Assembly (NCBI RefSeq): GCF_003012705.1
Contig: NZ_PXYL01000003.1
Location: 186,001-250,000, forward strand
DNA length: 64,000 bases
Reading direction: 5' to 3'
Origin: Pseudaminobacter soli (ex Li et al. 2025)
GTDB lineage: Bacteria > Pseudomonadota > Alphaproteobacteria > Rhizobiales > Rhizobiaceae
Each line of letters begins with the position of its first letter. The stretch's first letter is position 1. Below the pieces are notes generated by a model. That model did no database searches. It was given only the letters and a program-made list of their open reading frames with translations, and was not told where the DNA came from. Below are positions 45,281 through 54,367 of the stretch, piece by piece. The translations under genes were made by a program, and so were the position numbers.

Positions 45281-46267
45281 GTGAGACGCGCCTTGCTCCT
45301 CCTGCGCCGGCGGCTGATCGGCGCCATTCCGGTGCTGCTGATCGTCGTCATCGGCACCTTCCTGCTGCTTGAGGCGGCGCCTGGCGACGCGGTCGACGCC
45401 TATGTCGGCATGACCGGCGGCGACGCCGGGCTGATCGCCGAGTTGCGCCAGACGTGGGGGCTCGACCAGCCGGCGCTGGCGCGGCTCGCGGCCTATTTCT
45501 GGTCGCTGGCGCATCTAGATCTCGGCTATTCGGTCACCTTCTCGCGGCCGATCCGCGACGTGATCCTGGAACGGCTGCCCAACACGCTGCTTCTGATGGG
45601 CAGCGCCACCGCGCTCTCCTTCGGCGTCGGCTCGTTGCTCGGCATCGCCGCCGGCGCGCGGCCGGGCAGCTTTCGCGACAGGTTTCTCTCCATCGGTCCG
45701 CTGGCGCTTTACGCCGTGCCGGGCTTCTGGCTCGGGCTGGTCCTGACCGTGCTGTTTTCGGTGCAGCTACGCTGGTTTCCTTCGAGCGGCATCGAGACCA
45801 TCGCCTCGGGGAAGACCGGCGTTTCGCGCGCGCTCGACATCGCGCAGCATCTGGTGCTGCCGGTGACGGCGCTCGGCATCATCTATCTGGCGCTCTATCT
45901 GCGCGTCATGCGCGCCGGCATGGCCGAAATCTGGCGCATGGATTTTGTGCTGGCCGCGCGCGCCAAGGGCATTTCGCGCCGGCGCATCGTCTGGCGGCAT
46001 GTCGCCCGCAATGCGCTTTTGCCGCTCGTCACCATTCTTGGCCTGCAATCGGCAGCCATGCTGGGCGGCAGCGTGGTGATCGAAAGCGTGTTTTCCATTC
46101 CCGGCCTCGGCCGGCTGGCGCAGGAGGCGGTCGGCTCACGCGACACGCCGCTGCTGCTCGGCATCATCCTGGTCAGCGCCGTGCTGGTCATCCTCATCAA
46201 TCTCGTGGTCGACATGCTATATGCCGTGCTCGACCCGCGCGTCGGCGCAAGCGAGGAGAGCTCATGA
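45281..46267 (+). CDS. oligopeptide-type ABC transporter permease (DppB-like)
   Basis: A 328-residue permease with six helices. PVLLIVVIGTFLLLEAAPGD is the DppB/OppB N-terminus, and YLRVMRAGMAEIWRMDFVLAARAKG is the ATPase-coupling loop. It starts at GTG 45281, 41 bases after the binding-protein gene, and its last bases overlap the next gene by four. Confidence 0.88.
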   Translation: MRRALLLLRRRLIGAIPVLLIVVIGTFLLLEAAPGDAVDAYVGMTGGDAGLIAELRQTWGLDQPALARLAAYFWSLAHLDLGYSVTFSRPIRDVILERLPNTLLLMGSATALSFGVGSLLGIAAGARPGSFRDRFLSIGPLALYAVPGFWLGLVLTVLFSVQLRWFPSSGIETIASGKTGVSRALDIAQHLVLPVTALGIIYLALYLRVMRAGMAEIWRMDFVLAARAKGISRRRIVWRHVARNALLPLVTILGLQSAAMLGGSVVIESVFSIPGLGRLAQEAVGSRDTPLLLGIILVSAVLVILINLVVDMLYAVLDPRVGASEESS

Positions 46268-47094
46268 GTTTGTTGCGCCGCTTCCTGCGCACGCCCGAGG
46301 CGGTGGCCGGCGCGCTGATCCTCGCTGCACTTGTCGCCATGGCGCTGGCGGCACCGCTGCTGTTCCCCCGCGATCCGCTTTCGATCGCTGGCCCTGCGCT
46401 TTTGCCACCCTTCCAGGACTGGTCGCTGCCGCTCGGCACCGACCGGCTCGGCCGCGACGTGCTAGCCGAACTATTTCACGGCGCGCGCACCTCGATTGCC
46501 GTCGGCCTCGCGGCAGCGGCGACCTCCATCGCCATCGGCGCGACCGTCGGCACCTTGGCCGGCTTTGCCGGCGGCCTGACCGACGAGGTGTTGATGCGCA
46601 TCACCGATGCCTTCCAGACCGTGCCGGGCTTTCTGCTCGCGCTGGCCTTCGTCAGCGTCGTCGGGCCGTCGCTGGCCGTGGTGGTGATCGCGATTGCGCT
46701 CGGCGCCTGGACCGGCCCGGCGCGCGTCGCCCGCGCCGAAGTGCTGTCGATCCGCGAACGCGACTATGTCGCGAGCGCCCGCGTGATCGGCATGCATCCG
46801 CTGGAGATCGCCTTCCGCGAGGTGCTGCCCAACGCGCTGCCGCCGGTGCTAGCGCTGTCGTCCATCATCGTCGCAGCCGCCATCCTTGTCGAAGCAGCAC
46901 TATCCTTCCTCGGCCTGGGCGACCCCAACCGCGTGACCTGGGGCGGCATGATCGCCGAGGGCCGCGCCGTGCTGCGCTCGGCACCCTTCCTGTCGATCAT
47001 CCCCGGTATCGCACTCGTGCTCACCGTGCTCGGCGTCTATCTCGCCGGCGAAGGTTTTGTCGAAGCCTCCGCGGCAAGGAAGCGCCAGTCATGA
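46264..47094 (+). CDS. oligopeptide-type ABC transporter permease (DppC-like)
   Basis: A 276-residue permease. LPLGTDRLGRDVLAELFHGA and the coupling loop RERDYVASARVIGMHPLEI identify the DppC/OppC family. ATG 46264 overlaps the dppB-like stop (ATGA), and its own stop overlaps the next ATG. Confidence 0.9.
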   Translation: MSLLRRFLRTPEAVAGALILAALVAMALAAPLLFPRDPLSIAGPALLPPFQDWSLPLGTDRLGRDVLAELFHGARTSIAVGLAAAATSIAIGATVGTLAGFAGGLTDEVLMRITDAFQTVPGFLLALAFVSVVGPSLAVVVIAIALGAWTGPARVARAEVLSIRERDYVASARVIGMHPLEIAFREVLPNALPPVLALSSIIVAAAILVEAALSFLGLGDPNRVTWGGMIAEGRAVLRSAPFLSIIPGIALVLTVLGVYLAGEGFVEASAARKRQS

Positions 47095-47885
47095 GCGTGC
47101 GTCTCACTGTCGAAAAGCTGGGCGTCAGCTATCGCGGCGACGGCCGCGAGACCGAGGTGCTGAAGGATGTCTCCTTCGAGCTCCGGGCCGGCGAGCGGCT
47201 GGCCATCATCGGCGAAAGCGGCTCGGGCAAGAGTACACTGGCGCTCGCCATTGCCGGCCTGCTGCCGCCCGGGTCGCGCGTCGACGGCGACGTCCGCTGG
47301 CCGGAACTCGAGCGTCGGCCAGTCAATGGCCGCGACCTCGGTTTTGTCTTCCAGGACCCGTCCTCCAGCCTCAACCCGGTGCTGACCATCGGCGAGCAGA
47401 TCGCCGAGGTGGCGCGCGCGCATCTCGGCAGGAGTTGGCGGGAGGCTTATGAACACGCCGAAATGCTGCTCGGTCGTGTGCACCTGCCCGATCCGGCCTC
47501 GGCGCTGAGGGCATTCCCGCACCAGCTTTCCGGCGGTCAGCGCCAGCGCGTGGCGATTGCCGAGGCGATTGCGGCACGGCCGGGCCTACTGATCGCCGAC
47601 GAGGCAACCAGCGCGCTCGACACCATCGTGCAGGCCGAGATCGTGCGGCTGCTCGAGGAACTGGTGGCCGAGGACGGCATGTCGCTCCTGTTCATCAGCC
47701 ACGACATCGCACTCGCCAGCCAAATCGCCGACCGGATCGCGGTGTTCCGCCATGGGCGGCTGGTCGAGATAGGCGATGCGGGGCAGATCGTCGATGCGCC
47801 GCGCGAGGCCTACACCAAAAGCCTGCTCGCCGCGCATATGGGGCTCGACACGCCGTCGCTGCTGGCGCCAGAGGCTGTCGCATGA
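47091..47885 (+). CDS. oligopeptide-type ABC transporter ATPase (DppD-like)
   Basis: A 264-residue ATPase. Walker A is GESGSGKST at 41-49, the signature is QLSGGQRQRVAIAEAI, and Walker B is LLIADEATSALD. It is somewhat short for DppD because the C-terminal oligopeptide extension is reduced and lacks the Cys cluster often found there. ATG 47091 overlaps the previous stop. Confidence 0.88.
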   Translation: MSVRLTVEKLGVSYRGDGRETEVLKDVSFELRAGERLAIIGESGSGKSTLALAIAGLLPPGSRVDGDVRWPELERRPVNGRDLGFVFQDPSSSLNPVLTIGEQIAEVARAHLGRSWREAYEHAEMLLGRVHLPDPASALRAFPHQLSGGQRQRVAIAEAIAARPGLLIADEATSALDTIVQAEIVRLLEELVAEDGMSLLFISHDIALASQIADRIAVFRHGRLVEIGDAGQIVDAPREAYTKSLLAAHMGLDTPSLLAPEAVA

Positions 47886-48661
47886 CCGCGCCGCTTCTCG
47901 CAGCCACCAACCTGCGCAAGCGCTTCGACAGCCGCGGCCGCGCCGTCGCCGCGCTGGACGATGTCAGCTTCGAGGTCGCGCCGGGCGAGACGCTGGCGCT
48001 GGTCGGCCCCTCAGGCAGCGGCAAGACCACCGCCGCGCGCGCTTTGATGCGGCTGACCGAACTCGATGGTGGCGAAATCTGCTTCGACAGCGAGGACCTT
48101 CTGGCGCTCAAGGGCGCTCGGCTCCGCGCCGTCCGCGCCCGGCTGCAAATGGTGTTCCAGGACCCGCGCGCCGCCTTCAACCCGCGCGCGACCGTCGCGC
48201 GGGTGCTGGACGATCCGCTGCGCATCCATGGCATCGTGCCGCGCGCGGAGCGGCCGGAGGCGATCGCGCAGCTTCTGCAACGCGTCGGCCTGTCGCCCGA
48301 TCTCGCCACCCGCGCGATCCACGAGATTTCTGGCGGCCAGCGCCAGCGCGTTGCGATCGCCCGCGCCATTGCCACGCGTCCGCGGCTGATCGTGCTGGAC
48401 GAGGCGGTGTCGGCGCTCGACGTTTCCGTGCGCGGGCAGATCCTCGAGCTGCTGCTCGACCTTCAACGCTCGCAAGACATCGCATATCTGTTCATCTCGC
48501 ACGATCTCGGCGTGGTGCGCGCCATCGCCCATCGCGTCGCCATCATGGACAAGGGCCGGATCGTGGAGACAGGCAAAGCCGCCGAAGTGATCGCCAACCC
48601 GCAGTCCTCTACCGGGCGGGCGCTCGTGGCGGCTGCGCCGAAGCTCAGGCACGGCGCCTGA
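47882..48661 (+). CDS. oligopeptide-type ABC transporter ATPase (DppF-like)
   Basis: A 259-residue ATPase. Walker A is GPSGSGKTT at 42-50, followed by VFQDPRAAFNPR, the signature EISGGQRQRVAIARAI and Walker B IVLDEAVSALD. The Cys-rich extension of the oligopeptide type is missing. Together the two ATPases and two permeases form a complete importer with the binding protein. Last gene of the operon; holA follows after 58 bases. Confidence 0.88.
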   Translation: MTAPLLAATNLRKRFDSRGRAVAALDDVSFEVAPGETLALVGPSGSGKTTAARALMRLTELDGGEICFDSEDLLALKGARLRAVRARLQMVFQDPRAAFNPRATVARVLDDPLRIHGIVPRAERPEAIAQLLQRVGLSPDLATRAIHEISGGQRQRVAIARAIATRPRLIVLDEAVSALDVSVRGQILELLLDLQRSQDIAYLFISHDLGVVRAIAHRVAIMDKGRIVETGKAAEVIANPQSSTGRALVAAAPKLRHGA

Positions 48662-48719
48662 AGCGAGCTCTCGAAGCTTTGCGTTTTGTCCGCGCGCGCG
48701 GGCGTGCTAACCGAGAGCC

Positions 48720-49769
48720 ATGGCACAGAAGAAAGCGCACGAAGTCGATTCCTGGCTGGCGCGGCCCGATCCCAGGGCCGTCATCGTCCTGATCTACGGG
48801 CCGGACCGCGGCCTGGTGGCCGAACGCGCTCGTGCCTTCGCCGAAAAGACCGGGCTGCCGCTGGACGATCCCTTCACCGTGGTGCGCCTCGAAGGTTCGG
48901 AGGTGGAGAAGGAGAGCGGACGCCTGCTCGACGAGGCGCATACCGTGCCGATGTTTTCGAGCCGCCGCCTGCTCTGGGTGCGCAACGCCGCCGGCCAAAA
49001 GGGGCTCGCCGACGACGTGAAAGTGCTTTCCAAGGAACCCCCGCGCGACGCCATCGTGCTGATCGAGGCCGGCGACCTGAAAAAGGGTGCGGCCCTGCGC
49101 ACGGTGGTCGAAGGCTGCGACTGGGGCATGGCGCTGCCCTGCTACGCCGACGAAGCGCGCAGCATCGACCAAGTGATCGACGAGGAAATGCAAAAGGCCG
49201 GCATGTCGCTGACGATGGAAGCGCGCCAGGCCCTGCGCAAGAATCTCGGCGGCGACCGGCTCGCCTCGCGCGGCGAAATCCAGAAACTCGTGGTCTATGC
49301 CATGGGAAAGAGCCAGATCGACCTCGAGGACGTGAAGGCGATGATCGGCGACGTGTCCGGCATTTCCTTCGACGACGCCATCGACGCCGTGCTCGAGGGC
49401 AAGATCGAGGCCTTCGACACCGTCTTCACCCGTCACACGCAGACCGGCGCCCAGCCATTCCTGATGCTGGCAGCGGCGATGCGGCAGTTCCAGGCAATCC
49501 AGCTCATGCGCGGCGCGATGGAGAACGGCGGTACCCGAAACGCCGCCGCGATCGTTGCCGCCGCCCGCCCGCCGGTCTTTTTCTCGCGCCGCAAGATCGT
49601 GGAGGGTGCGGTAGAGCGCTGGACGGGTCCTGCCTTGGCTCGTGCGCTGGCTCGGCTGCAGGATGCGGTATTGCAGACGCGGCGCCGCCCCGATCTTGCT
49701 GCGGCTATCGCCCGGCAGGCGTTGCTCGGCATTGCCGTCGAAAGCGCCCGACTGCGTCAGCGACGCTGA
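48720..49769 (+). CDS. holA: DNA polymerase III delta subunit
   Basis: A 349-residue clamp-loader subunit that opens the beta clamp. Visible blocks are VIVLIYGPDRGLVAERARAF, then SRRLLWVRNAAGQKG and the C-terminal helical collar. Length and pattern are normal. In rhizobia the usual upstream neighbours are leuS and lptE; here a transporter operon ends 58 bases upstream, so the local order differs. It converges with parB. Confidence 0.88.
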   Translation: MAQKKAHEVDSWLARPDPRAVIVLIYGPDRGLVAERARAFAEKTGLPLDDPFTVVRLEGSEVEKESGRLLDEAHTVPMFSSRRLLWVRNAAGQKGLADDVKVLSKEPPRDAIVLIEAGDLKKGAALRTVVEGCDWGMALPCYADEARSIDQVIDEEMQKAGMSLTMEARQALRKNLGGDRLASRGEIQKLVVYAMGKSQIDLEDVKAMIGDVSGISFDDAIDAVLEGKIEAFDTVFTRHTQTGAQPFLMLAAAMRQFQAIQLMRGAMENGGTRNAAAIVAAARPPVFFSRRKIVEGAVERWTGPALARALARLQDAVLQTRRRPDLAAAIARQALLGIAVESARLRQRR

Positions 49770-49889
49770 CCAATCCGGAGCGGGCCTTCTGCCGTCGCAT
49801 CTAGCGTCGGAACCCGCCAACTCCCGATCCATACTGCTAGATTGGTCCCAAAAGACTTCAAGCGGACGATCGCTCGCCCGCCTGAATAA

Positions 49890-49903
49890 GATTCATATGA
49901 ATC
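49890..49903. promoter_or_regulatory. GATTCATATGAATC palindrome between holA and parB
   Basis: A perfect 14-base palindrome. Its ends are GATTC (49890-49894) and GAATC (49899-49903), each a CcrM GANTC site. It lies 32 bases after the parB stop on that strand and 121 bases after holA. The 165-base gap has no other structure, and no terminator hairpin is evident. Confidence 0.4.
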
Positions 49904-49934
49904 AATAAGTTAGATGGATAACAAAACCTGAATG

Positions 49935-50810
49935 TCAGGCCTTGAGGCGCCGACACAGATCGTCGAGCTGCTCGAGCGTCTTGTAGCCGATGCGAAGCTC
50001 ACCGCCCTTGGCCTTGTGCGCGATGGCGACCCGCATGCCGGTCACATCGGAAAGCAGCTTTTCCAGCGCCAGCGTGTCGGCATCCTTCTCCACCGGAGCG
50101 GAAACCTTGGCTTCCTGCACCACTTCCGGCGGCAGCTGTGCCAGCATCTCCGCCTGGCGCACGGAGAGACCTTCCTCCACGATGCGCTTGGCAAGCCCAA
50201 CCGGATCGGCGGCGGTGACCAGCGCGCGCGCATGGCCGGCCGACAACTGGCCATCAACCAGCATATCGCGGATCACGTCAGGCAGCTTCAACAGGCGCAG
50301 CGTGTTGGCGACGTAGCTGCGGCTCTTGCCGATCACCTGGCCAAGGTCGGCCTGGGTATAGTTGTGGTCATCAATCAGCTGCTGGTAACCGAGCGCTTCT
50401 TCGACCGGGTTGAGATCGGTGCGCTGGACGTTTTCGATAATAGCCAGTTCGAGCGCGGTTCGGTCGTTGACGTCGCGGACAATGACCGGGATCTCGGCCA
50501 GACCTGCGCGCTGCGCCGCCCGCCAGCGACGCTCGCCGGCGATGATCTCGTAGCGCCCTGCCTGCCCGGCGGTAGGGCGAACCACGACCGGCTGGACGAC
50601 GCCATGCTCGCGAATGGACTGCGCCAGATCGGTCAGTTCCGCATCGCCGAAATGACGGCGCGGGTTCTTCGGATTGGGTGCGACTAACTCGATCGGCACA
50701 TGTCCGTCCGAGGAAACGACCGGCTGAGCCGCAACCGCAGGCTTGTCGATTTCGCCGATCAGCGCGGCGAGGCCACGTCCGAGCCGCTTCTTGGAAATAT
50801 CTTCGTTCAT
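49935..50810 (-). CDS. parB: chromosome-partitioning protein ParB
   Basis: A 291-residue DNA-binding CTPase. KKRLGRGLAALIGE is the N-terminal ParA-contact segment, IIAGERRWRAAQRAGL the CTP-binding box and TQADLGQVIGKSRSYVANTL the HTH that recognises parS. The C-terminal dimer domain ends LDDLCRRLKA. It is located 29 bases after parA in the same direction. Its parS sites are at 52251-54367. Confidence 0.95.
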   Translation of the reverse strand: MNEDISKKRLGRGLAALIGEIDKPAVAAQPVVSSDGHVPIELVAPNPKNPRRHFGDAELTDLAQSIREHGVVQPVVVRPTAGQAGRYEIIAGERRWRAAQRAGLAEIPVIVRDVNDRTALELAIIENVQRTDLNPVEEALGYQQLIDDHNYTQADLGQVIGKSRSYVANTLRLLKLPDVIRDMLVDGQLSAGHARALVTAADPVGLAKRIVEEGLSVRQAEMLAQLPPEVVQEAKVSAPVEKDADTLALEKLLSDVTGMRVAIAHKAKGGELRIGYKTLEQLDDLCRRLKA

Positions 50811-50839
50811 ATCCCGTCCAGACTGTTTCGCAACCGAAT

Positions 50840-51643
50840 CTATGCCGCCTTGAGCTTGCGTTCCTGCCGAATGACTTCGGAGGCAAGCTGCAGATAGGCC
50901 TGGCTGCCAGAGCATTTGAGATCGTAGAGGATGGCCGGCTTGCCATGCGACGGCGCTTCCGAGACGCGCACATTGCGCGGAATGATGGTGTCGTAGACCT
51001 TTTCGCCCATATGGGCCCGCACGTCCTCAACCACCTGGTTGGCGAGGTTGTTGCGGCCGTCATACATCGTCATCACGATGCCCTGGATGACCAGGTCCGG
51101 ATTGATCGAGCCGCGCACCTGCTCGACCGTTTCGAGAAGCTGGCTTAGACCTTCGAGTGCGAAGAACTCGCACTGGAGCGGCACCAGCACAGAATCCGCG
51201 GCAGCCATTGAGTTCAGCGTCAGCAGATTGAGGGAAGGGGGGCAGTCGATCAGCACATAGGAATATTTGCCAACCCGCTCGGAAGAAGCGCGCACGGCAT
51301 TGCGCAGGCGCAACACGCGATCGGGTGCACCGGCGATCTCCATTTCGACGCCGAGAAGATCCAGCGTTGATGGGACGATCGAAAGTCCTGGCACGGCGGT
51401 GGCCACAGCGGCATCTTCGAGCGTAATGTCGCCGGTCAGCACGTCGTAGGACGAAACCGCGCGGTCGCGCCGGTCGATGCCGAGCCCGGTGCTCGCATTG
51501 CCCTGCGGGTCAAGGTCTACGATGAGGACCTGTTCGCCGATCGCGGCGAGCGCGGTAGCCAGATTAATCGCGGTGGTGGTCTTTCCGACGCCACCCTTCT
51601 GATTTGCCACGGTGATGATACGAGGCCTGGTCATCATGATCAT
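50840..51643 (-). CDS. parA: chromosome-partitioning ATPase ParA
   Basis: A 267-residue deviant Walker ATPase. K16-G-G-V-G-K-T-T at 16-23 is the signature lysine motif. VLIVDLDPQGNAST and VLIDCPPSLNLL follow. It moves ParB-parS complexes on the nucleoid. Three Met codons in frame at 51643, 51637 and 51634 could start it; homologues do not decide. It lies 34 bases after rsmG in the same direction. Confidence 0.95.
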   Translation of the reverse strand: MIMMTRPRIITVANQKGGVGKTTTAINLATALAAIGEQVLIVDLDPQGNASTGLGIDRRDRAVSSYDVLTGDITLEDAAVATAVPGLSIVPSTLDLLGVEMEIAGAPDRVLRLRNAVRASSERVGKYSYVLIDCPPSLNLLTLNSMAAADSVLVPLQCEFFALEGLSQLLETVEQVRGSINPDLVIQGIVMTMYDGRNNLANQVVEDVRAHMGEKVYDTIIPRNVRVSEAPSHGKPAILYDLKCSGSQAYLQLASEVIRQERKLKAA

Positions 51644-51677
51644 GCTTCTGTTGTAATCCTGTTCAACGGAACGCAAT

Positions 51678-52310
51678 TTACACTCGACGCAGACTGGAAA
51701 TTTCCAGAACAATGCTCTGCGGATCGATCAAGCTCTTATGTTCTACCAGCTCGAACGACCACAGTTTAGAGCTTTCTTCGACCTCGGCCCGGTAATCCCG
51801 TCCTTTATGGAACAGGGCCTTCGCCCCAGAGGTCAGCCACGGTGCCGAGAGCTGCAAAAGCAGGGGCAGGGGTGCCAGAGCACGCGCCGTGACCACCTCG
51901 ACATCTCGAATCACTTCGTAAGTGTCCTCGATTCGCTTGGCATGAATATGGGCGGGCAGCCGGAATTCGCCGCAAACCATCTGCAGGAAGGACGTTTTTT
52001 TCCGGTTGCTTTCGACCAGATCGATGCTCGCGCCGTCGCGTTCCATGAGCAGGAAGCCAAGAACCAGCCCGGGGAAACCGCCGCCGGAACCGAGATCGAC
52101 CCACCGCTTGGCCTCAGGTTCGAGGCGCGCCAGCTGCGCGCTGTCGAGAATATGGCGACGCCAAATGTCGTTCAGCGTCGAGGGTGCGGACAGGTTGATG
52201 CGTGCCGCCCACTTTGCGAACAGGCTTTCGAAGGCTCGCAACCGCTCATAAGTTTCACGTGAAACAGGACCGGCCAGGGCACAGAGTTCTTCAAATGTCT
52301 CTGCGGTCAC
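51678..52310 (-). CDS. rsmG: 16S rRNA (guanine-527-N7) methyltransferase RsmG
   Basis: A 210-residue methyltransferase. [11 protein letters not shown] at 71-81 is the SAM-binding loop, and HILDSAQL near 53-60 is a family block. GTG 52310 overlaps the mnmG stop (GTGA), so the two are translationally coupled. A near-perfect parS lies inside the coding sequence at 52251-52266. Confidence 0.93.
   Translation of the reverse strand: MTAETFEELCALAGPVSRETYERLRAFESLFAKWAARINLSAPSTLNDIWRRHILDSAQLARLEPEAKRWVDLGSGGGFPGLVLGFLLMERDGASIDLVESNRKKTSFLQMVCGEFRLPAHIHAKRIEDTYEVIRDVEVVTARALAPLPLLLQLSAPWLTSGAKALFHKGRDYRAEVEESSKLWSFELVEHKSLIDPQSIVLEISSLRRV
52251..52266. other. parS centromere site inside rsmG
   Basis: AGTTTCACGTGAAACA differs from the consensus TGTTTCACGTGAAACA in the first two positions at most (A for T at base 1). 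It is the second-best parS in the window and sits in the 5' part of rsmG. Confidence 0.85.
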
Positions 52311-54184
52311 GCTGCACCCTTACGCTGCAAGGTGGTTTCAGCATGACGAACATGCGCGACGATGATGGCCAGAGCTGCAGGCGTCATTCCATCAATGCGT
52401 TGCGCATCGGCGATCGAACGCGGCCGCCTGTCGCGCAGCTTCTGCTTCAGCTCGTTGGAAAGACCCGGAACCGAATCGAAGCTTAGATCCTGCGGGATCA
52501 ACCGCTCTTCCTCACGCCGGATCTGCGCGGCATCTGCCTTTTGGCGATCGAGATAGACAGCGTAGCGAGCTTCGATTTCAAGTGCCTCCGCTGTCCGCCC
52601 ATCCAATTCGTTGAACTGCGGCCAGATGGTAGCCAGTTGCTCAAGGCCGACATCCGGGTAGGAAAGCAGGTCATAGGCCGAGCGGCGTACGCCATCCATA
52701 TTCACAGTCAGGCCGTGCTTGCGGGCTTCGTTCGGCGTCACTTCGATCGATCTTGCTATCTGGCGCGCCTGGTCAAGACGATCGGAAATAGCGCGGAAGC
52801 GTGCAACCCGCTCATTGCTGGCAATGCCAAGTTCGATTGCCTTTGGCGTCAGACGCTGGTCGGCATTGTCTGCCCGCAGCGACAGGCGGAACTCGGCACG
52901 CGAAGTGAACATGCGATAGGGCTCGGTGATGCCGCGGCTGGTGAGGTCGTCCACCATCACGCCGATATAGGCGTCGGTGCGGCTGAACACGATGCCGTCT
53001 CCACCACTCGCCTTGCGCGCTGCATTCAGCCCGGCCAGAAGACCCTGCGCCGCCGCCTCCTCATAGCCGGTTGTGCCATTGATTTGTCCGGCTAGGAACA
53101 GGTCGCTGACCCGACGGGTCTCCAGCGTGAGTTCCAATTCGCGCGGATCGACATGGTCATATTCGATCGCATAGCCCGGCTGCAGCATCGTCGCGCGCTC
53201 CAGACCAGGTATTGTCTTGAGCAGTTCGAGCTGGACATCTTCCGGCAACGAGGTCGAGATGCCGTTGGGGTAGACGCGGTGATCGTCGAGCCCTTCCGGC
53301 TCCAGAAATATCTGGTGGCCCTCGCGGTCGCCGAACTTGACGATCTTGTCCTCGATCGAGGGGCAGTAGCGGGGTCCGATGCCTTCGATCGAACCCGAGT
53401 ACATTGCCGAGCGACCGAGATTTTGCCGGATTAGCTCATGGCTCGCCGGCGTCGTCCGGGTGATGCCGCAATCGATCTGCGGGTTGGCGATCTTGTCCGT
53501 CATCAAGGAGAAGGGGACAGGCTGCTCGTCTGCCGCCTGGCTATCCAGGCTGGCCCAATCGATGGTGCGACCATCGAGCCGCGGCGGTGTGCCGGTCTTG
53601 AGGCGACCGAGCTTGAAGCCGGCGCGAGTCATCGAGGCCGAGAGCCCGACCGACGCCTGCTCATTCATCCGGCCCGCCGGGAATTTGCGTTCGCCGATAT
53701 GGATCAGACCGCGTAGGAAGGTTCCGGTGGTGAGCACCACGGCCCCGCAGGGCAGGCGGCGGCCATCGGCCAGGACGACGGCAACGACACGTCCGTCCTC
53801 GATCTCAAGATCGAAGACTTCGCCTTCAACGACGTCGAGATTTGCTTGCTCCGCAATCGCTGCCTGCATGGCTAGGCGATAGAGCTTCCGGTCAGCTTGG
53901 GTGCGAGGACCGCGCACGGCGGGACCCTTTTTGCGATTGAGCAAACGAAACTGGATGCCCCCGGCATCGGCTACACGGCCCATGAGGCCATCAAACGCGT
54001 CGATCTCGCGAACGAGATGTCCTTTGCCGAGGCCGCCGATTGCGGGGTTGCAGGACATCACGCCAATGGTGTCGGCACGCAGCGTCACGAGCGCCGCGCG
54101 CGCGCCCACGCGCGCTGCCGCGCTAGCCGCTTCACAGCCTGCATGCCCGCCACCGACAACGATGACATCGTAGTTGCCGTTCAT
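52307..54184 (-). CDS. mnmG: tRNA uridine-34 carboxymethylaminomethyl modification enzyme MnmG (GidA)
   Basis: A 625-residue FAD protein that with MnmE modifies wobble uridine-34. The flavin site is [10 protein letters not shown] at 11-20, and [20 protein letters not shown] and [17 protein letters not shown]-type blocks are present (here [20 protein letters not shown]). Length is normal. ATG 54184 fits the family start. mnmE lies 180 bases upstream with the parS array between. Confidence 0.96.
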   Translation of the reverse strand: MNGNYDVIVVGGGHAGCEAASAAARVGARAALVTLRADTIGVMSCNPAIGGLGKGHLVREIDAFDGLMGRVADAGGIQFRLLNRKKGPAVRGPRTQADRKLYRLAMQAAIAEQANLDVVEGEVFDLEIEDGRVVAVVLADGRRLPCGAVVLTTGTFLRGLIHIGERKFPAGRMNEQASVGLSASMTRAGFKLGRLKTGTPPRLDGRTIDWASLDSQAADEQPVPFSLMTDKIANPQIDCGITRTTPASHELIRQNLGRSAMYSGSIEGIGPRYCPSIEDKIVKFGDREGHQIFLEPEGLDDHRVYPNGISTSLPEDVQLELLKTIPGLERATMLQPGYAIEYDHVDPRELELTLETRRVSDLFLAGQINGTTGYEEAAAQGLLAGLNAARKASGGDGIVFSRTDAYIGVMVDDLTSRGITEPYRMFTSRAEFRLSLRADNADQRLTPKAIELGIASNERVARFRAISDRLDQARQIARSIEVTPNEARKHGLTVNMDGVRRSAYDLLSYPDVGLEQLATIWPQFNELDGRTAEALEIEARYAVYLDRQKADAAQIRREEERLIPQDLSFDSVPGLSNELKQKLRDRRPRSIADAQRIDGMTPAALAIIVAHVRHAETTLQRKGAA

Positions 54185-54255
54185 ACGCTTGCTCCGGAGT
54201 TCGGCCATTCCATGTTGCCGTTCGCCTCCGAAGTCAAGCCGAGTGTGCGCAATAT

Positions 54256-54271
54256 TGTTTCACGTGAAACA
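54256..54271. other. perfect parS site
   Basis: TGTTTCACGTGAAACA is an exact match to the bacterial ParB-binding consensus. It lies in the gap between mnmG and mnmE, about 3.4 kb from parB. Confidence 0.95.
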
Positions 54272-54290
54272 GGGAGGGCGGGTATGCCCG

Positions 54291-54306
54291 TGTTTCACGT
54301 GAGTCA
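54291..54306. other. degenerate parS-like site
   Basis: TGTTTCACGTGAGTCA keeps the left half and centre of parS and changes the right half. It is 20 bases after the perfect site. Binding is uncertain. Confidence 0.6.
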
Positions 54307-54322
54307 TTTCATGTGGAGAGTG

Positions 54323-54338
54323 CGTTTCACGTGCGTCA
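54323..54338. other. degenerate parS-like site
   Basis: CGTTTCACGTGCGTCA retains the TTTCACGTG core with four changes outside it. It is 17 bases after the previous site. Confidence 0.5.
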
Positions 54339-54351
54339 CCAGACGGGCGAA

Positions 54352-54367
54352 TGTTTCACGTGAGTCA
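54352..54367. other. degenerate parS-like site
   Basis: TGTTTCACGTGAGTCA is identical to the site at 54291, and its last three bases overlap the end of mnmE. With the others it makes four TTTCACGTG cores in 112 bases. Confidence 0.6.
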
